Source: Chloroflexota bacterium (GTDB lineage Bacteria; Chloroflexota; Chloroflexia; Chloroflexales; Roseiflexaceae). From it: a stretch of 40,210 bases of DNA. Made by a program: the position numbers and the translations under genes. Under the pieces are notes generated by a model. It saw nothing but the letters and a program-made list of their open reading frames with translations, was not told the origin of the DNA and searched no databases. This document shows positions 25,031 through 34,277 of the stretch, piece after piece; position 1 is the stretch's first letter, and the number at the start of each line of letters is the position of its first letter. The stretch is taken from positions 1 through 40,210 of the forward strand of contig JAUQOW010000009.1 of the NCBI GenBank assembly GCA_030550675.1, given 5' to 3'.

Positions 25031-26560
25031 ATGGACGCATCACTCTACGCACTGCTGGAACGGCAGGCCGCTGCTCGCGGCGAACAGATCTATCTCTACT
25101 GGCGCGATGAAGAGGTCAGTTATGCTGAGTTTGCCCGGCGGGTGCGCCGGGCGGCTCATGGACTGAGCGAGCTCGGTGTAAGCCACAGCGACAAGGTCGC
25201 ACTGTTGCTTGGCAACTGCCCGGAGTTTCTGATCGTTTTCTTTGCCTGCGCGGCGCTTGGCGCAGTTGCAGTGCCCATCAACCCGCGCCTGAAGGCGGAA
25301 GAGGTGCAGTACATTCTGCAAAACTCCGACAGCGTGTTGCTGGTCATCGCCGATGCGCTGTTGTCGGTTATCGCTCCAGCGCTCGACGGATGCCCGGTGC
25401 TGCGCCACATCGTTATTGTCGGCGCTGTTCCGGAGTCGTCACTCAGCCTGCCGCTCCATCCCTTTGCCAGCCTCTCTGATGCCGCCGATCATCCAGTCAG
25501 CGCAACTGTCGGACCAGATGACATCGCCAGCATTATTTACACCTCCGGCACCACAGGGCGTCCGAAGGGCGTTCTGCTTTCGCACGGCAACTACCTGTTT
25601 GATGTCTGGTCGTATGCGACAGCCTGCCAGATCAGCGATGCGGATCGACTGCTCTGCATGCTGCCCCTCTTTCACGTTAATGCACAGGTCGCCAGCGTTC
25701 TGTCGGCGCTGCACCAGGGTGGCGCGTTGATTCTCCTGGAGGGCTTTTCACCACGCGAGTTTCTGCCAGCGCTGGCGCGTTACCGCGCCACCAGTTTCAG
25801 CGCCGTGCCGACAATTTACGCAATTCTAAACAACCTTCCCGATGCCGGGCAGTATGACCTGCGTAGTCTGCGCGTGTGCATCTGCGGCGCCGCGCCAATG
25901 CCCGTCGAGGTCTTTGAGCGTTTCGAGCAAACATATCGGGCGTTTATTCTTGAAGGCTACGGACTGAGCGAGGGCACATGCGTCAGCACCCTCAATCCGC
26001 TCGATGGTCGTCCGCGCAAGATTGGCTCTATTGGTGTGGCGCTCCCTGGACAGGAGGTGCGTATCGTGGACGACCAGGGACAGCCCGTGCCGCCAGGGGT
26101 CGTGGGTGAGATCGTCATCCACGGACCCAACGTGATGCAGGGGTACTACAAGAACTCCGAAGCAACCGCTGCTGCTATCCGCGATGGATGGCTCTATACC
26201 GGCGATCTCGGCTCGTATGACGCCGATGGCTACTTCTACATCGTCGGGCGCAAGAAGGAAATGATCATCCGCGGCGGCGAGAATATCTATCCCAAAGAGA
26301 TCGAGGAGGTGCTCTACCGGCATCCGGCAGTGGCGGAGGCGGCTGTAGTCGGGTTACCTGATCCGATCTGGGGCGAGCAGGTCGCTGCATTTATCGTTCC
26401 GCGCCCCGATGTGCCGGTGAGCGTCGAGGCGATTATCGCACACTGCCAGGCGCTCCTGGCTGACTTCAAGTGTCCGCAGGTCGTGAAGTTTGTTGAGTCT
26501 TTCCCCAAAACGGCAACCGGGAAGATTCAAAAGAACCGGTTGGTGGAGCAGTATGTCTGA
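25031..26560 (+). CDS. AMP-forming acyl-CoA ligase, candidate acetoacetate activator
   Basis: The 509-residue enzyme has the adenylation P-loop YTSGTTGRPKGVLLSH, the FHVNAQVASVLSAL and EGYGLSEGTCVSTLNP motifs, the hinge YTGDLGSYDADGYFYIVGRKKEMI and the catalytic Lys in PKTATGKIQKNRL. It resembles medium-chain or FadD-like ligases. Placed directly after acetone carboxylase, it may turn acetoacetate into acetoacetyl-CoA, which thiolase could split; this is inference from position. The ribosome site is weak (AAGG, four bases before ATG). Array B begins almost at its stop. Confidence 0.88.
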   Translation: MDASLYALLERQAAARGEQIYLYWRDEEVSYAEFARRVRRAAHGLSELGVSHSDKVALLLGNCPEFLIVFFACAALGAVAVPINPRLKAEEVQYILQNSDSVLLVIADALLSVIAPALDGCPVLRHIVIVGAVPESSLSLPLHPFASLSDAADHPVSATVGPDDIASIIYTSGTTGRPKGVLLSHGNYLFDVWSYATACQISDADRLLCMLPLFHVNAQVASVLSALHQGGALILLEGFSPREFLPALARYRATSFSAVPTIYAILNNLPDAGQYDLRSLRVCICGAAPMPVEVFERFEQTYRAFILEGYGLSEGTCVSTLNPLDGRPRKIGSIGVALPGQEVRIVDDQGQPVPPGVVGEIVIHGPNVMQGYYKNSEATAAAIRDGWLYTGDLGSYDADGYFYIVGRKKEMIIRGGENIYPKEIEEVLYRHPAVAEAAVVGLPDPIWGEQVAAFIVPRPDVPVSVEAIIAHCQALLADFKCPQVVKFVESFPKTATGKIQKNRLVEQYV

Positions 26561-26563
26561 TCA

Positions 26564-26866
26564 TCCACCAAGAGCACGAAGGAATACGAAGTGTTTTTCC
26601 CCCTTCGTGTCCCTTCGTGGCCTTCGTGGATGCACTACTTTTATCCACTAAGAACACCAAGGAACACGAAGCGAATATTCTCCCCTTCGTGTCCCTTCGT
26701 GGCCTTCGTGGATGCGCTACTTTTATCCACTAAGAACACGAAGGGACACGAAGTGCTTTTCCCCCTTTCGTGTCCCTTCGTGACCTTCGTGGATGCGCTA
26801 CTTTTATCCACTAAGAACACCAAGGAACACGAAGCGAATATTCTCCCCTTCGTGACCTTCGTGGAT
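26564..26866. repeat. Tandem repeat array B, about 81-bp units
   Basis: Units begin at 26564, 26644, 26726 and 26807; the last ends near 26866. They are near-identical to array A and in the same orientation. One unit (26726) has CACGAAGGGACACGAAG in place of CACCAAGGAACACGAAG, and two have GTGTTTTTCCCC- or GTGCTTTTCCCC-type spacers in place of GCGAATATTCTCC. Each can fold as a hairpin. Open frames on both strands here are repeat artefacts. Confidence 0.9.
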
Positions 26867-26895
26867 TATTTACGACCTACAAATACTCGTTGGCA

Positions 26896-27327
26896 TCACC
26901 TGCCCGCATCCCGCGCATCTCCCAGCGGACCGGTACCGCGCTGCAGGCGTCGTGATGCGCCATCGACGCCGCTCAGGGTGCGGCGGCGCGTGTCGTAATG
27001 CCCTTTGAGCTCGTCGACGACCGTTCCTTTCCACAGCGGAACGCCGATCATATATGCCGCGCGCCCGATCATATGCGAGGCGACCGGCGCCGTGAGAAAC
27101 AGAAAGAGCACGCCAGCGACCGCGCGCACCGTAATTGCAATATCAGCCGCCGATACTGCCACCGCCAGAAGCACGCATCCCGCACCGAGCGACGACGCTT
27201 TTGACGCCGCCGACATGCGCAGAAAAATGTCGGGCAGGCGAACGATGCCGATGCCTGCCAGCAGGAGCAGGAATGTTCCGATAATCAGCAATGCTGAGCT
27301 GACAATGTCTTGAATCAGACTGATCAT
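26896..27327 (-). CDS. mnhG: Na+/H+ antiporter subunit G
   Basis: The 143-residue protein has three membrane helices (about 10-30, 45-60, 65-85) with the family stretch GIVRLPDIFLRMSAASKASSLGAG. It is the last gene of the Mnh/Mrp operon. The C-terminal 50 residues (after GVPLWKGTVVDELKG) are a longer charged tail than usual. Its ATG overlaps the mnhF stop by four bases. Confidence 0.93.
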   Translation of the reverse strand: MISLIQDIVSSALLIIGTFLLLLAGIGIVRLPDIFLRMSAASKASSLGAGCVLLAVAVSAADIAITVRAVAGVLFLFLTAPVASHMIGRAAYMIGVPLWKGTVVDELKGHYDTRRRTLSGVDGASRRLQRGTGPLGDARDAGR

Positions 27328-27587
27328 AGGCGGCGCTCCGCATAATACGCAAAGGCGATAGTGCCAATGAAGCCGATCAGCCCGACGACCAGCGCCGCAT
27401 CGAGAAAGGCAGGCTGACTGTTAATCAGCGCATATGCAGCAAAAATCGCAATTGCAATCGTTCCCATTACATCGAGCGCCACCACCCGATCCGGCAGGCT
27501 TGGCCCCCGCACCAGGCGGATGACCGGCAGCGCCACCGCAATGCTCAGGAGCGGCAAAACCACCCAGAGTGCAATCGTCTGTACCAT
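27324..27587 (-). CDS. mnhF: Na+/H+ antiporter subunit F
   Basis: The 87-residue protein has three helices and the conserved RLVRGPSLPDRVVALDVMGT, with the Asp that is important in MrpF. Its start codon shares one base with the mnhE stop (TGATG), so translation is coupled. The whole complex exchanges Na+ (or other cations) for H+ across the membrane. Confidence 0.93.
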   Translation of the reverse strand: MVQTIALWVVLPLLSIAVALPVIRLVRGPSLPDRVVALDVMGTIAIAIFAAYALINSQPAFLDAALVVGLIGFIGTIAFAYYAERRL

Positions 27588-28057
27588 CAGTTAAACACCT
27601 CGTACACTAATCGCTCGAACCCGTCCTTAATCTCGCGCCGAAACTGTTCCGGATCGCCAATATCGATGGCGTGCACATACAGGCAACTTCGATCGTCAGA
27701 CACATCGAGGCTCAGCGTGCCCGGCGTCAGCGTGATCAGATTGGCGAGCATCGTAATTTCTGCATCGGAGCGAATATCAAGCGGAATAGCGACGATGCCC
27801 GGCTTAATCTGCGCTTTTGGCGTCAGCAGCACAACGCGCGCCACATTAATGTTCGCCAGAATGATCTCCCACAGGACATAAACAACGAAACGGACGACCT
27901 GCGGCGCTTTGACGAAATAGCGTTCACCGCGCAACTGTCGGCGCAGCGCCCAGAGCACGCCATATCCGAGCATAAAGCCAAACGCCAGGTTGACCGGACT
28001 GAACACGCCAGTCAATGCGCTCCAGGCGATTGCCAGCAGAATATTCAGCAAAAACAT
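27587..28057 (-). CDS. mnhE: Na+/H+ antiporter subunit E
   Basis: The 156-residue protein has two N-terminal helices and a cytoplasmic domain with the family block IKPGIVAIPLDIRSDAEITMLA and LTPGTLSLDVSDDRSCLYVHAID. It lies nine bases after mnhD. Confidence 0.93.
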   Translation of the reverse strand: MFLLNILLAIAWSALTGVFSPVNLAFGFMLGYGVLWALRRQLRGERYFVKAPQVVRFVVYVLWEIILANINVARVVLLTPKAQIKPGIVAIPLDIRSDAEITMLANLITLTPGTLSLDVSDDRSCLYVHAIDIGDPEQFRREIKDGFERLVYEVFN

Positions 28058-28066
28058 GGCTGCACC

Positions 28067-29587
28067 TCACCGGAGCGCCAGCGACGCGCTCTGCACCGCT
28101 GCGATATACTCCGCTGGATTGAGCAGTTGCCCCGCGGCGCGCATCATCACCTCGTAGAACGGCTGGATCGCTACACCAAGGATAATCGTCGCCAGCGCCA
28201 TGCCGACGGCTGGCGCCACCATCCATCCTGAAGGAGACCCGGCAGCCGCAGGCTGCACAGCAGGCGTCTCCGAAGCGGGCGTTTTCTTCCAGAACGCCTC
28301 CGACCAGATCTTCACCATTGAAAAGGCGGTCAGCAACCCCACGCCAAGCGACACGGCGACGACGACATACTGCTCGACTTCCAGCCCGGCCTGCACGAGG
28401 ATCAGCTTGCCCCAGAAGCCGGAGAGCGGCGGAAATCCTGCCAGCGAAAACGCCGAGATGAGAAACAGGACCGCCAGCCACGGATGCGATTTATAGACGC
28501 CGCCGAGATCCTTCAGTTCATATGATCCGCGCAACCGATGCACAATCCCGCTGATCAGGAAAAGGTTCATCTTCGCCAGGATGTTATGCACAATGTAATA
28601 GATCGCGCCCGCCAACGCCAGCGGCGTAAACAGCCCCAGTCCCATAAGCATGTAGCCAATCTGGCTGACGATATGCACCGAGAGAATGCGGCGAAACTCG
28701 TTCTGCGCCACTGCGCCAAGCACGCCGGTCACCATCGTCAGTGCGCCAATCACCAGAATAATTGTGTGGGTCAGCGCAATATTCTGCGTAAAAAGCAGCG
28801 AAAACACCCGAACCAGCGCATAGACGCCGACTTTTGTCAACAGCGCCGAAAAGATGGCTGACACCGCAATTGGCGGCGTATGATACGATGCCGGCAACCA
28901 TGAGAAGACCGGAAACATCGCTGCCTTAATGCCGAACGCCGCCAGGAACAGCATCGCCAGCGTCGTCACCAGACCAGGCTGATCGAGTAACGATAGCTGC
29001 TGCGAGAGGTCTGCCATGTTGAGCGTGCCCACCGCGCCATAGGTGATGCCAATAGCGCTCAGAAACAGCGCCGACGACACCAGGTTCAACGTCACATACT
29101 TGATTGACCCCTCGAGTTGCGCCCGCTCGCCGCCCAACGCCATCAACACAAACGACGACATCAGCAGCACCTCGAACCAGACGTACAGATTGAAGATGTC
29201 GCCAGTCAGGAACGCGCCGCAGATGCCCATGAACATCAAATGCAGCAGCGGATAATAGCCAAACTGTTCACGCGCCTCGTCCATGGCGCCCAGCGAGTAA
29301 ATGGCGATAGCAAGCGCCGTCACTCCTGTGATAACCACCATGATCGCACTGAAGAGGTCGGCGACGAGTGAAATGCCAAATGGCGCGGGCCAGTTGCCCA
29401 ACTGCGTCGCCTGAATCCCGTTGCGCATCACGCTGTCCAGCAACGCGACTCCGGCCGCCAGCAGCAAAGCGGCGCCAGCGACGTTCAGCAGGCGGTGAAT
29501 GTCGCGCCGCCCCCACACCAACAGCATGAGAATGCCGGTCACAAATGGGATGAATACTGGCAGGATCAACAGAATATCCATGACCAT
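28067..29587 (-). CDS. mnhD: Na+/H+ antiporter subunit D
   Basis: The 506-residue protein is a proton-pump-type antiporter subunit related to NuoM/NuoN of complex I, with about 14 helices. Key charged sites are the Glu near residue 139 ([12 protein letters not shown]) and the Lys of [21 protein letters not shown], followed by [13 protein letters not shown] second ATG is at 29581; neither has a good ribosome site, so the start is approximate. Confidence 0.95.
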   Translation of the reverse strand: MVMDILLILPVFIPFVTGILMLLVWGRRDIHRLLNVAGAALLLAAGVALLDSVMRNGIQATQLGNWPAPFGISLVADLFSAIMVVITGVTALAIAIYSLGAMDEAREQFGYYPLLHLMFMGICGAFLTGDIFNLYVWFEVLLMSSFVLMALGGERAQLEGSIKYVTLNLVSSALFLSAIGITYGAVGTLNMADLSQQLSLLDQPGLVTTLAMLFLAAFGIKAAMFPVFSWLPASYHTPPIAVSAIFSALLTKVGVYALVRVFSLLFTQNIALTHTIILVIGALTMVTGVLGAVAQNEFRRILSVHIVSQIGYMLMGLGLFTPLALAGAIYYIVHNILAKMNLFLISGIVHRLRGSYELKDLGGVYKSHPWLAVLFLISAFSLAGFPPLSGFWGKLILVQAGLEVEQYVVVAVSLGVGLLTAFSMVKIWSEAFWKKTPASETPAVQPAAAGSPSGWMVAPAVGMALATIILGVAIQPFYEVMMRAAGQLLNPAEYIAAVQSASLALR

Positions 29588-29609
29588 CTCGCAAACTCAT
29601 TCAATCGTC

Positions 29610-29957
29610 TTATCGCTCTGTTGTTCGCAGCTCATCAATGTCATCCGCGCCGCAACTGCGATAGGCGCGTCGGAACAGCACAATTGTAAACGCCTGCACC
29701 CCAAAGCCAATGACGATCGCCGTCAAAATCAACGCTTGCGGCAACGGATCGGCATACGGCGCTATCGGCGCCTCGGCGCCGACCGGAACCAGCGGCGGAT
29801 TGCCGCGCGTCAGATGCGACACGATGAAAATGAGCAGATTGGCGGCATACGCCAGCAATGCCAGTCCGATAATAATCTTGACAATGCTGCGACGCATCAT
29901 CATATACAACCCGGCAGCGTACAGGACGCCAATAACAATCGCCCAGATGAACTCCAT
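29610..29957 (-). CDS. mnhC: Na+/H+ antiporter subunit C
   Basis: The 115-residue protein is NuoK-like, with three helices: N-terminal AIVIGVLYAAGLYMMMRRSI, then KIIIGLALLAYAANLLIFIV, then DPLPQALILTAIVIGFGVQAF. It lies six bases after mnhB and 22 bases before mnhD. Confidence 0.95.
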   Translation of the reverse strand: MEFIWAIVIGVLYAAGLYMMMRRSIVKIIIGLALLAYAANLLIFIVSHLTRGNPPLVPVGAEAPIAPYADPLPQALILTAIVIGFGVQAFTIVLFRRAYRSCGADDIDELRTTER

Positions 29958-29963
29958 CGTTGC

Positions 29964-30380
29964 CTACTCTCCTTCCGCCTCGAAGAGGGCGAACATAATG
30001 GTCGTGGTGACGCCGATCACCACCAGATAGACGCCGACATCGAACAGCAACGGCGTGCCAATTTTGCCGATCACTGGCAACGTTTGCTGATACCAGAGCC
30101 CGGTCATGAGCGGCAACCCCAGCGCCAGCGCGGGCACTGCGCTGACGACTGCAACCAGCAATCCCACTGCGATCAGGGCTTTCGGGTCGAACCGCAGGGC
30201 ATTCTGCGCCTGCGACACACCATATACTGCAGCGTAGAGCGTAAAGGCGGCGCCTGCGACCAACCCGCCGACGAACCCCCCGCCCGGCTCATTATGACCG
30301 CGCATAAGCAAAAAGATTGAAAAGATCAACATCAGCGGCAACAGCAACCGGGTTGCAGTCGCCAGAATAAGTGAAGGCAT
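29964..30380 (-). CDS. mnhB: Na+/H+ antiporter subunit B
   Basis: The 138-residue protein has four helices and the family motif [20 protein letters not shown]. It follows mnhA by 11 bases. In many species MnhB is also found fused to MnhA; here they are separate genes. Confidence 0.95.
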   Translation of the reverse strand: MPSLILATATRLLLPLMLIFSIFLLMRGHNEPGGGFVGGLVAGAAFTLYAAVYGVSQAQNALRFDPKALIAVGLLVAVVSAVPALALGLPLMTGLWYQQTLPVIGKIGTPLLFDVGVYLVVIGVTTTIMFALFEAEGE

Positions 30381-30391
30381 CGCGTCACCTG

Positions 30392-32782
30392 TCAGGCATC
30401 AATCGTTTCTGCACGCTCACGTTGTACGACATCGTCAGGCACACCATCACGCCCTTCACGGGACGTCTCCTGCTGCTCATGTTCCGGCGCCAGCGTCAAC
30501 TTGAGCAGGGCGAAAATCCCAATTGCAGCCAGTCCCAGCACCGTGATCTCCCCCAACGTATCGAGCGCGCGAAAATCGACCAGAATAACATTCACCACAT
30601 TGCGCCCGTATCCCTGAGGAACGCTGTTCTCCGCCAGGAATGCGCTCACACGCGACTCGGTCGGCGCCGCCAGCGCCATGAGGGTGAGCACCGTCATCAG
30701 CGCACCGCCAGCAATCGCAAGCGCAGCCGAGCGCACCCGCGCTCCCAGCGTCGAAAGGTTGTTAAACCGGGGCAAACGGTACACGACCAGCACAAACAGA
30801 ATGGCAACCAGCGTTTCAACGGCGAACTGCGTGATCGCCAGATCGGGACCGCCAAAGAGCAGAAATGCCAGCGCCAATCCATACCCGACAAACCCCAAAC
30901 CGACGACCGCCGCCATGCGGGATGTGGTGCGAAGCACAAAGAGCGTGGCTGAGATAATGATCAGCGCCACTACCAATTCATACACGCGCACGTCAGCCCA
31001 GTCGGCTGGAATGGCGATGACAACCTGCCCAACCGCCAGCGTGAAGGTGGTCAGCGCCAGAACGGTCGTAATGATGAGTCCGATGTAAAACCGCAGGTAG
31101 CCATTTTGCAGGATGCGAGTTTGCCAGGCTGCCAGCGCGAGCATGCCATTGACGGCGCGCTGATACCACCCCTCCGCTCCCCACGGCGCCAGCGGCTCGG
31201 CGGCGGCGGCGAGGCGCGCAAAGATGCTGCGCGCGCGGTACAACCCTGCGCCGACCACGAGCGTGACAACGCTCAACGCCAGCGCCTGACCAGCCGCCCC
31301 TTCAATGCCAGCCCACAGGAGCAGTTCAATCTCCTTCGTCTTCCCGATCACGGAACCGGTCGCCGGTCCGATCAGAGCATTCCCGATCTGAACCGAGAAC
31401 AAGCCTGTGCCAAGCCCTGCGAGCGCTAGCGCGACCGGACCCAGTCGCATGCTCAGCGGCGCTTCATGCACATGCGTCGGCGTATGCGCCAGTTGACCGA
31501 AGAATACCCGCAGCGACACCAGACCCGCCGCGACAACGGTGAGCATATTCGTCAGGAGCGCCACAGCAATCAGGATCGGCTCTTCCAGGTTCGCCTTGTA
31601 CTGAACTTCTTTGGCGATGAACCCAAACATCGGCGGCAAGCCAGCCATCGAAATCGCCGCCAGCATCCCGGCTGCCGCCGTGACGGGCATGGCAGCGCGC
31701 AAGCCGCCGAGATTCGTAATCTCACGCGTGCCGGTCTCGTGATCGACCGACCCGGCAACCTGGAACAGGGCGCCCTTGTACAATGCGTGGCTCAGCGTAA
31801 AGACCATCGCCGCCTTGAGTGCATCATCAGTGCCAATACCAATGAGCGTGACCAGCGTCCCCAGCGCCGAAACGGTGGTGTACGCCAGAATGCGCTTCAA
31901 ATCGGTCTGCTGCACTGCCAGGAACGAGCCGACAATCATCGTCGCGCCGCCAAAGCTGGTGAGCAGGAACTGCCACGCCTCAGTGCCGCCGAGCGCCGGA
32001 TTGAGGCGCGCCAGCAGGAAGACGCCCGCCTTGACCATTGTCGCCGAATGCAGGTATGAACTCACCGGCGTCGGCGCTTCCATTGCGCCGGGAAGCCAGA
32101 AGTGGAACGGAAACTGCGCCGACTTGGTGAATGCGCCAAAAAGGACCAGCGCCAGAATGCCGCCGTACAGCGGATGCGCGCGCACCGTATCGCCCTGCTT
32201 CAGAATCTCGCTGATCTCCAGCGTCCCGGCGACCTGTCCGAGCAGCACCATTCCTGCCAGCAGCGCCAAACCGCCAATACCGGTCACCAGCAGGCTCTGT
32301 AGCGCCGCCTTGCGCGCTTTTTCATACTCGTGCTTGTAGCCGATCAGCAAATAGGAACTGATCGTGGTCAATTCCCAGAAAACAAACATGCTGATCAGAT
32401 TGTCGGACGTGACGATGCCGAGCATCGCTGCCATGAAGATCAGCAGCAATGTCAGCATCCGCCCCAACATCGGATCGTTTGCCAGGTAGCCCCCGGCATA
32501 GATCAGCACCAGCGCGCCGATGCCGGTGATCAGCAAAGCAAAAAGCAGGCTCAACCCGTCGATGCGAAATGAGAGGTTGACCCCCAGGCTCGGAACCCAT
32601 GCATAACTGAAGCGCAACGCCTCGCCGCCAGCCACTGCCGGAACCAGAGTGATAAAGTAGATCATCAACGCGAACGGCAGCAGCGCCGCGATCCATCCCG
32701 CGTGGCGCGGTGCGAAGCGGTGCAGCCATGGCGCAATGATGGCGCCGCCAAACCCTGAAAGAACTGCTGTCAGCATCTGCAT
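30392..32782 (-). CDS. mnhA: Na+/H+ antiporter subunit A
   Basis: The 796-residue protein is the large subunit: a NuoL-like antiporter domain (about 60-480) with Glu137 in [20 protein letters not shown] and the Lys-rich [29 protein letters not shown] region, then extra C-terminal helices (about 590-770) of the DUF4040/MbhE type, with [17 protein letters not shown] and [17 protein letters not shown]. It is the first gene of a complete A-G operon. The operon should give salt and alkali tolerance and pH control. Confidence 0.96.
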   Translation of the reverse strand: MQMLTAVLSGFGGAIIAPWLHRFAPRHAGWIAALLPFALMIYFITLVPAVAGGEALRFSYAWVPSLGVNLSFRIDGLSLLFALLITGIGALVLIYAGGYLANDPMLGRMLTLLLIFMAAMLGIVTSDNLISMFVFWELTTISSYLLIGYKHEYEKARKAALQSLLVTGIGGLALLAGMVLLGQVAGTLEISEILKQGDTVRAHPLYGGILALVLFGAFTKSAQFPFHFWLPGAMEAPTPVSSYLHSATMVKAGVFLLARLNPALGGTEAWQFLLTSFGGATMIVGSFLAVQQTDLKRILAYTTVSALGTLVTLIGIGTDDALKAAMVFTLSHALYKGALFQVAGSVDHETGTREITNLGGLRAAMPVTAAAGMLAAISMAGLPPMFGFIAKEVQYKANLEEPILIAVALLTNMLTVVAAGLVSLRVFFGQLAHTPTHVHEAPLSMRLGPVALALAGLGTGLFSVQIGNALIGPATGSVIGKTKEIELLLWAGIEGAAGQALALSVVTLVVGAGLYRARSIFARLAAAAEPLAPWGAEGWYQRAVNGMLALAAWQTRILQNGYLRFYIGLIITTVLALTTFTLAVGQVVIAIPADWADVRVYELVVALIIISATLFVLRTTSRMAAVVGLGFVGYGLALAFLLFGGPDLAITQFAVETLVAILFVLVVYRLPRFNNLSTLGARVRSAALAIAGGALMTVLTLMALAAPTESRVSAFLAENSVPQGYGRNVVNVILVDFRALDTLGEITVLGLAAIGIFALLKLTLAPEHEQQETSREGRDGVPDDVVQRERAETIDA

Positions 32783-32849
32783 TGCCTAGAAACAGCACGG
32801 GGTCCGAAGCGTTCCGCCCACTCCGGCCCCGCAATCTCTTACACTCTAC

Positions 32850-32858
32850 AGTATATCA
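32850..32858 (-). promoter_or_regulatory. Extended -10 promoter of the mnh operon
   Basis: On the minus strand the sequence is TGATATACT: TGn plus TATACT. It lies 68 bases before the mnhA ATG. Confidence 0.6.
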
Positions 32859-33226
32859 CGCTTTGCTGGCGCGCTGGCAGGGTACTCTTTCCTGCTTCAC
32901 CGGCAAACTTTGCCTGAATATTGCAAGGCTGGGAGCGCAGGCGTCGCGCCAGCATACGACGAGCACTGAATGTCGAGTGATGAGCGTCTAACGCACTGAG
33001 CCTGTTCCTTTGAGCGAGTTTGTCCTGTTTAGGGATGATACGAGGACAACCGCAGTGCGGATGATCAACCGCCAGCGCCAGGTGATGACATGCGCCGCTG
33101 CCCGCCGCCCCGCCAGCGGCGGCGCGCCTGGATGCTGCCGATAATCGCCGGGGCGCAAGTGTGAAGTTTTTGGATGGCGAGGGGCGTTTGCCGCGTCCCG
33201 ATGCCTGTTCCCCCTCATCCCCCCTG

Positions 33227-33259
33227 CTCCCTTCTCCCGCGCTGTGGGAGAAGGGGGAG
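33227..33259. repeat. GA/CT-rich hairpin, dispersed type
   Basis: CTTCTCCC at 33231-33238 pairs with GGGAGAAG at 33246-33253 around GCGCTGT; the outer CTCC and GGAG extend the stem past a two-base bulge. It is the same style as the hairpin at 8098-8152. Confidence 0.6.
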
Positions 33260-33436
33260 TTCGTCCATCCTGATGCCTGAAACAAGCGATGCATCACGAG
33301 GGCGCGCCTGAAAATTCTACGCGTGTGAGCTGATCCAACCCTCTACGTGACCGTCATCGCCGCCAGAGTTGCCGAGTCTTCACTGAATCGATCAATCAAC
33401 GCCTGATAGAATCCTCCTGACTGTCTGAATCAATCA

Positions 33437-34073
33437 ATGGAGACGGTGATGGCGGCAGCGGACGACAGTGATTCACGCGACCGGCGACGCCAGATTATGG
33501 ATGCGGCGCTGCAGGTGTTCAGCACGAAAGGGTTTCAGAAAGCGACGAACCGTGACATTGCCGAAGCTGCCGGGGGCATTTCGCCAGGGCTGATCTACCA
33601 CTACTTCAAAGACAAGCAGGATCTCTTTCTCTCCATGCTGCACGAGCGCGCTGCGATTATGGCGCTCGTCGATCATCCGCAGCAGTTGATGGACCTGCCG
33701 CCATGCCGGGGATTGACGCTCATCGGTCGATCCTACCTGATGATGATGAGCGTTCCCGAAAATGTTGCGGTGTTTCGCATTATTCTGGCTGAAGCGCTGC
33801 ACTTCCCCGAAGCGGCTGTCCTGATCCGGCAGCACGTCGTTGATCGCATCTTTAGCGTGCTACGCGCCTATCTGCAACACCAGATCGATCAGGGGCGCCT
33901 GCGTCCGCACGACACTCAGTGTGCGCACATTTCTTGGCAGCATTTTCATCCATATTGTTGCGCGCGAAGTGATGCGCCAGCCTGAAGCGCTCCAGATAAC
34001 CGATGATGAGGCGGTTGCCATGGCGGTCGATGTCTTTCTCCACGGGCTGAGCTTCGAAGGAGGTGATACGTGA
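33437..34073 (+). pseudogene. TetR-family regulator, frameshifted
   Basis: The N-terminal 165 residues are a normal TetR start: RRRQIMDAALQVFSTKGFQKATNRDIAEAAGG, then ISPGLIYHYFKDKQDLFLSML. Near 33921-33925 the frame fails: the first frame goes on to CAHISWQHFHPYC, while the plus-one frame carries the expected ending VRTFLGSIFIHIVAREVMRQ to ADVFLHGL-type sequence and ends at 34073. Removing one T at about 33920 restores a full protein. It could be a real mutation or a sequencing error. A second ATG at 33449 has a better ribosome site. It would have controlled the exporter operon downstream. Confidence 0.85.
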
Positions 34074-34258
34074 TGTTCAGCCGCCTCTGGCCCGTGATGC
34101 CCAAGGAATTTCTTCACATCCGGCGCGACCCGCGCACACTCGCGGTCATGTCGGGAGTGGACGCCTCTATCCTGCTGCCGTAGATCGGCGCACTGGCATT
34201 GTGCGGCACAATTCTGATTGTCGCAGCCACGGCGCGTTTCCGCAAACGACTTGACTGA
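34073..34258 (+). pseudogene. ABC-2 type permease remnant (ends only)
   Basis: The ATG shares a base with the TetR stop (TGATG), as in coupled operons. The frame reads MFSRLWPVMPKEFLHIRRDP, then RTLAVM, the usual start of a drug-type ABC-2 permease. It continues for ten residues, meets a TAG at 34181-34183, then goes on in the same frame with IGALALCGTILIVAATARFR, KRLD and a stop, the usual end of such permeases. The whole middle (about 300 residues of a normal 370) is missing. This is a deletion scar of the transmembrane half of the exporter. Confidence 0.8.
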
Positions 34259-34277
34259 TGAAGGTTGGGAGGCGATC

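Larger units (their letters stand above)
32783..33436. other. Intergenic region between mnhA and the TetR remnant
   Basis: This 654-base gap holds the mnh promoter, a GA/CT-rich hairpin and plain GC-rich sequence. A minus-strand open frame at 32839-33297 covers the hairpin and has low-complexity composition; I do not support it as a gene. Confidence 0.65.

Noticed and set aside
26591-26998. A 135-codon plus-strand frame and matching minus-strand frames through array B
   Set aside because: They translate the hairpin repeat in several frames, giving the well-known false 'STKNTKEHE' type of peptide, and have no ribosome site.
32839-33297. A 152-codon minus-strand frame upstream of mnhA
   Set aside because: It runs over the mnh promoter and a hairpin, and is low in complexity with no family resemblance.
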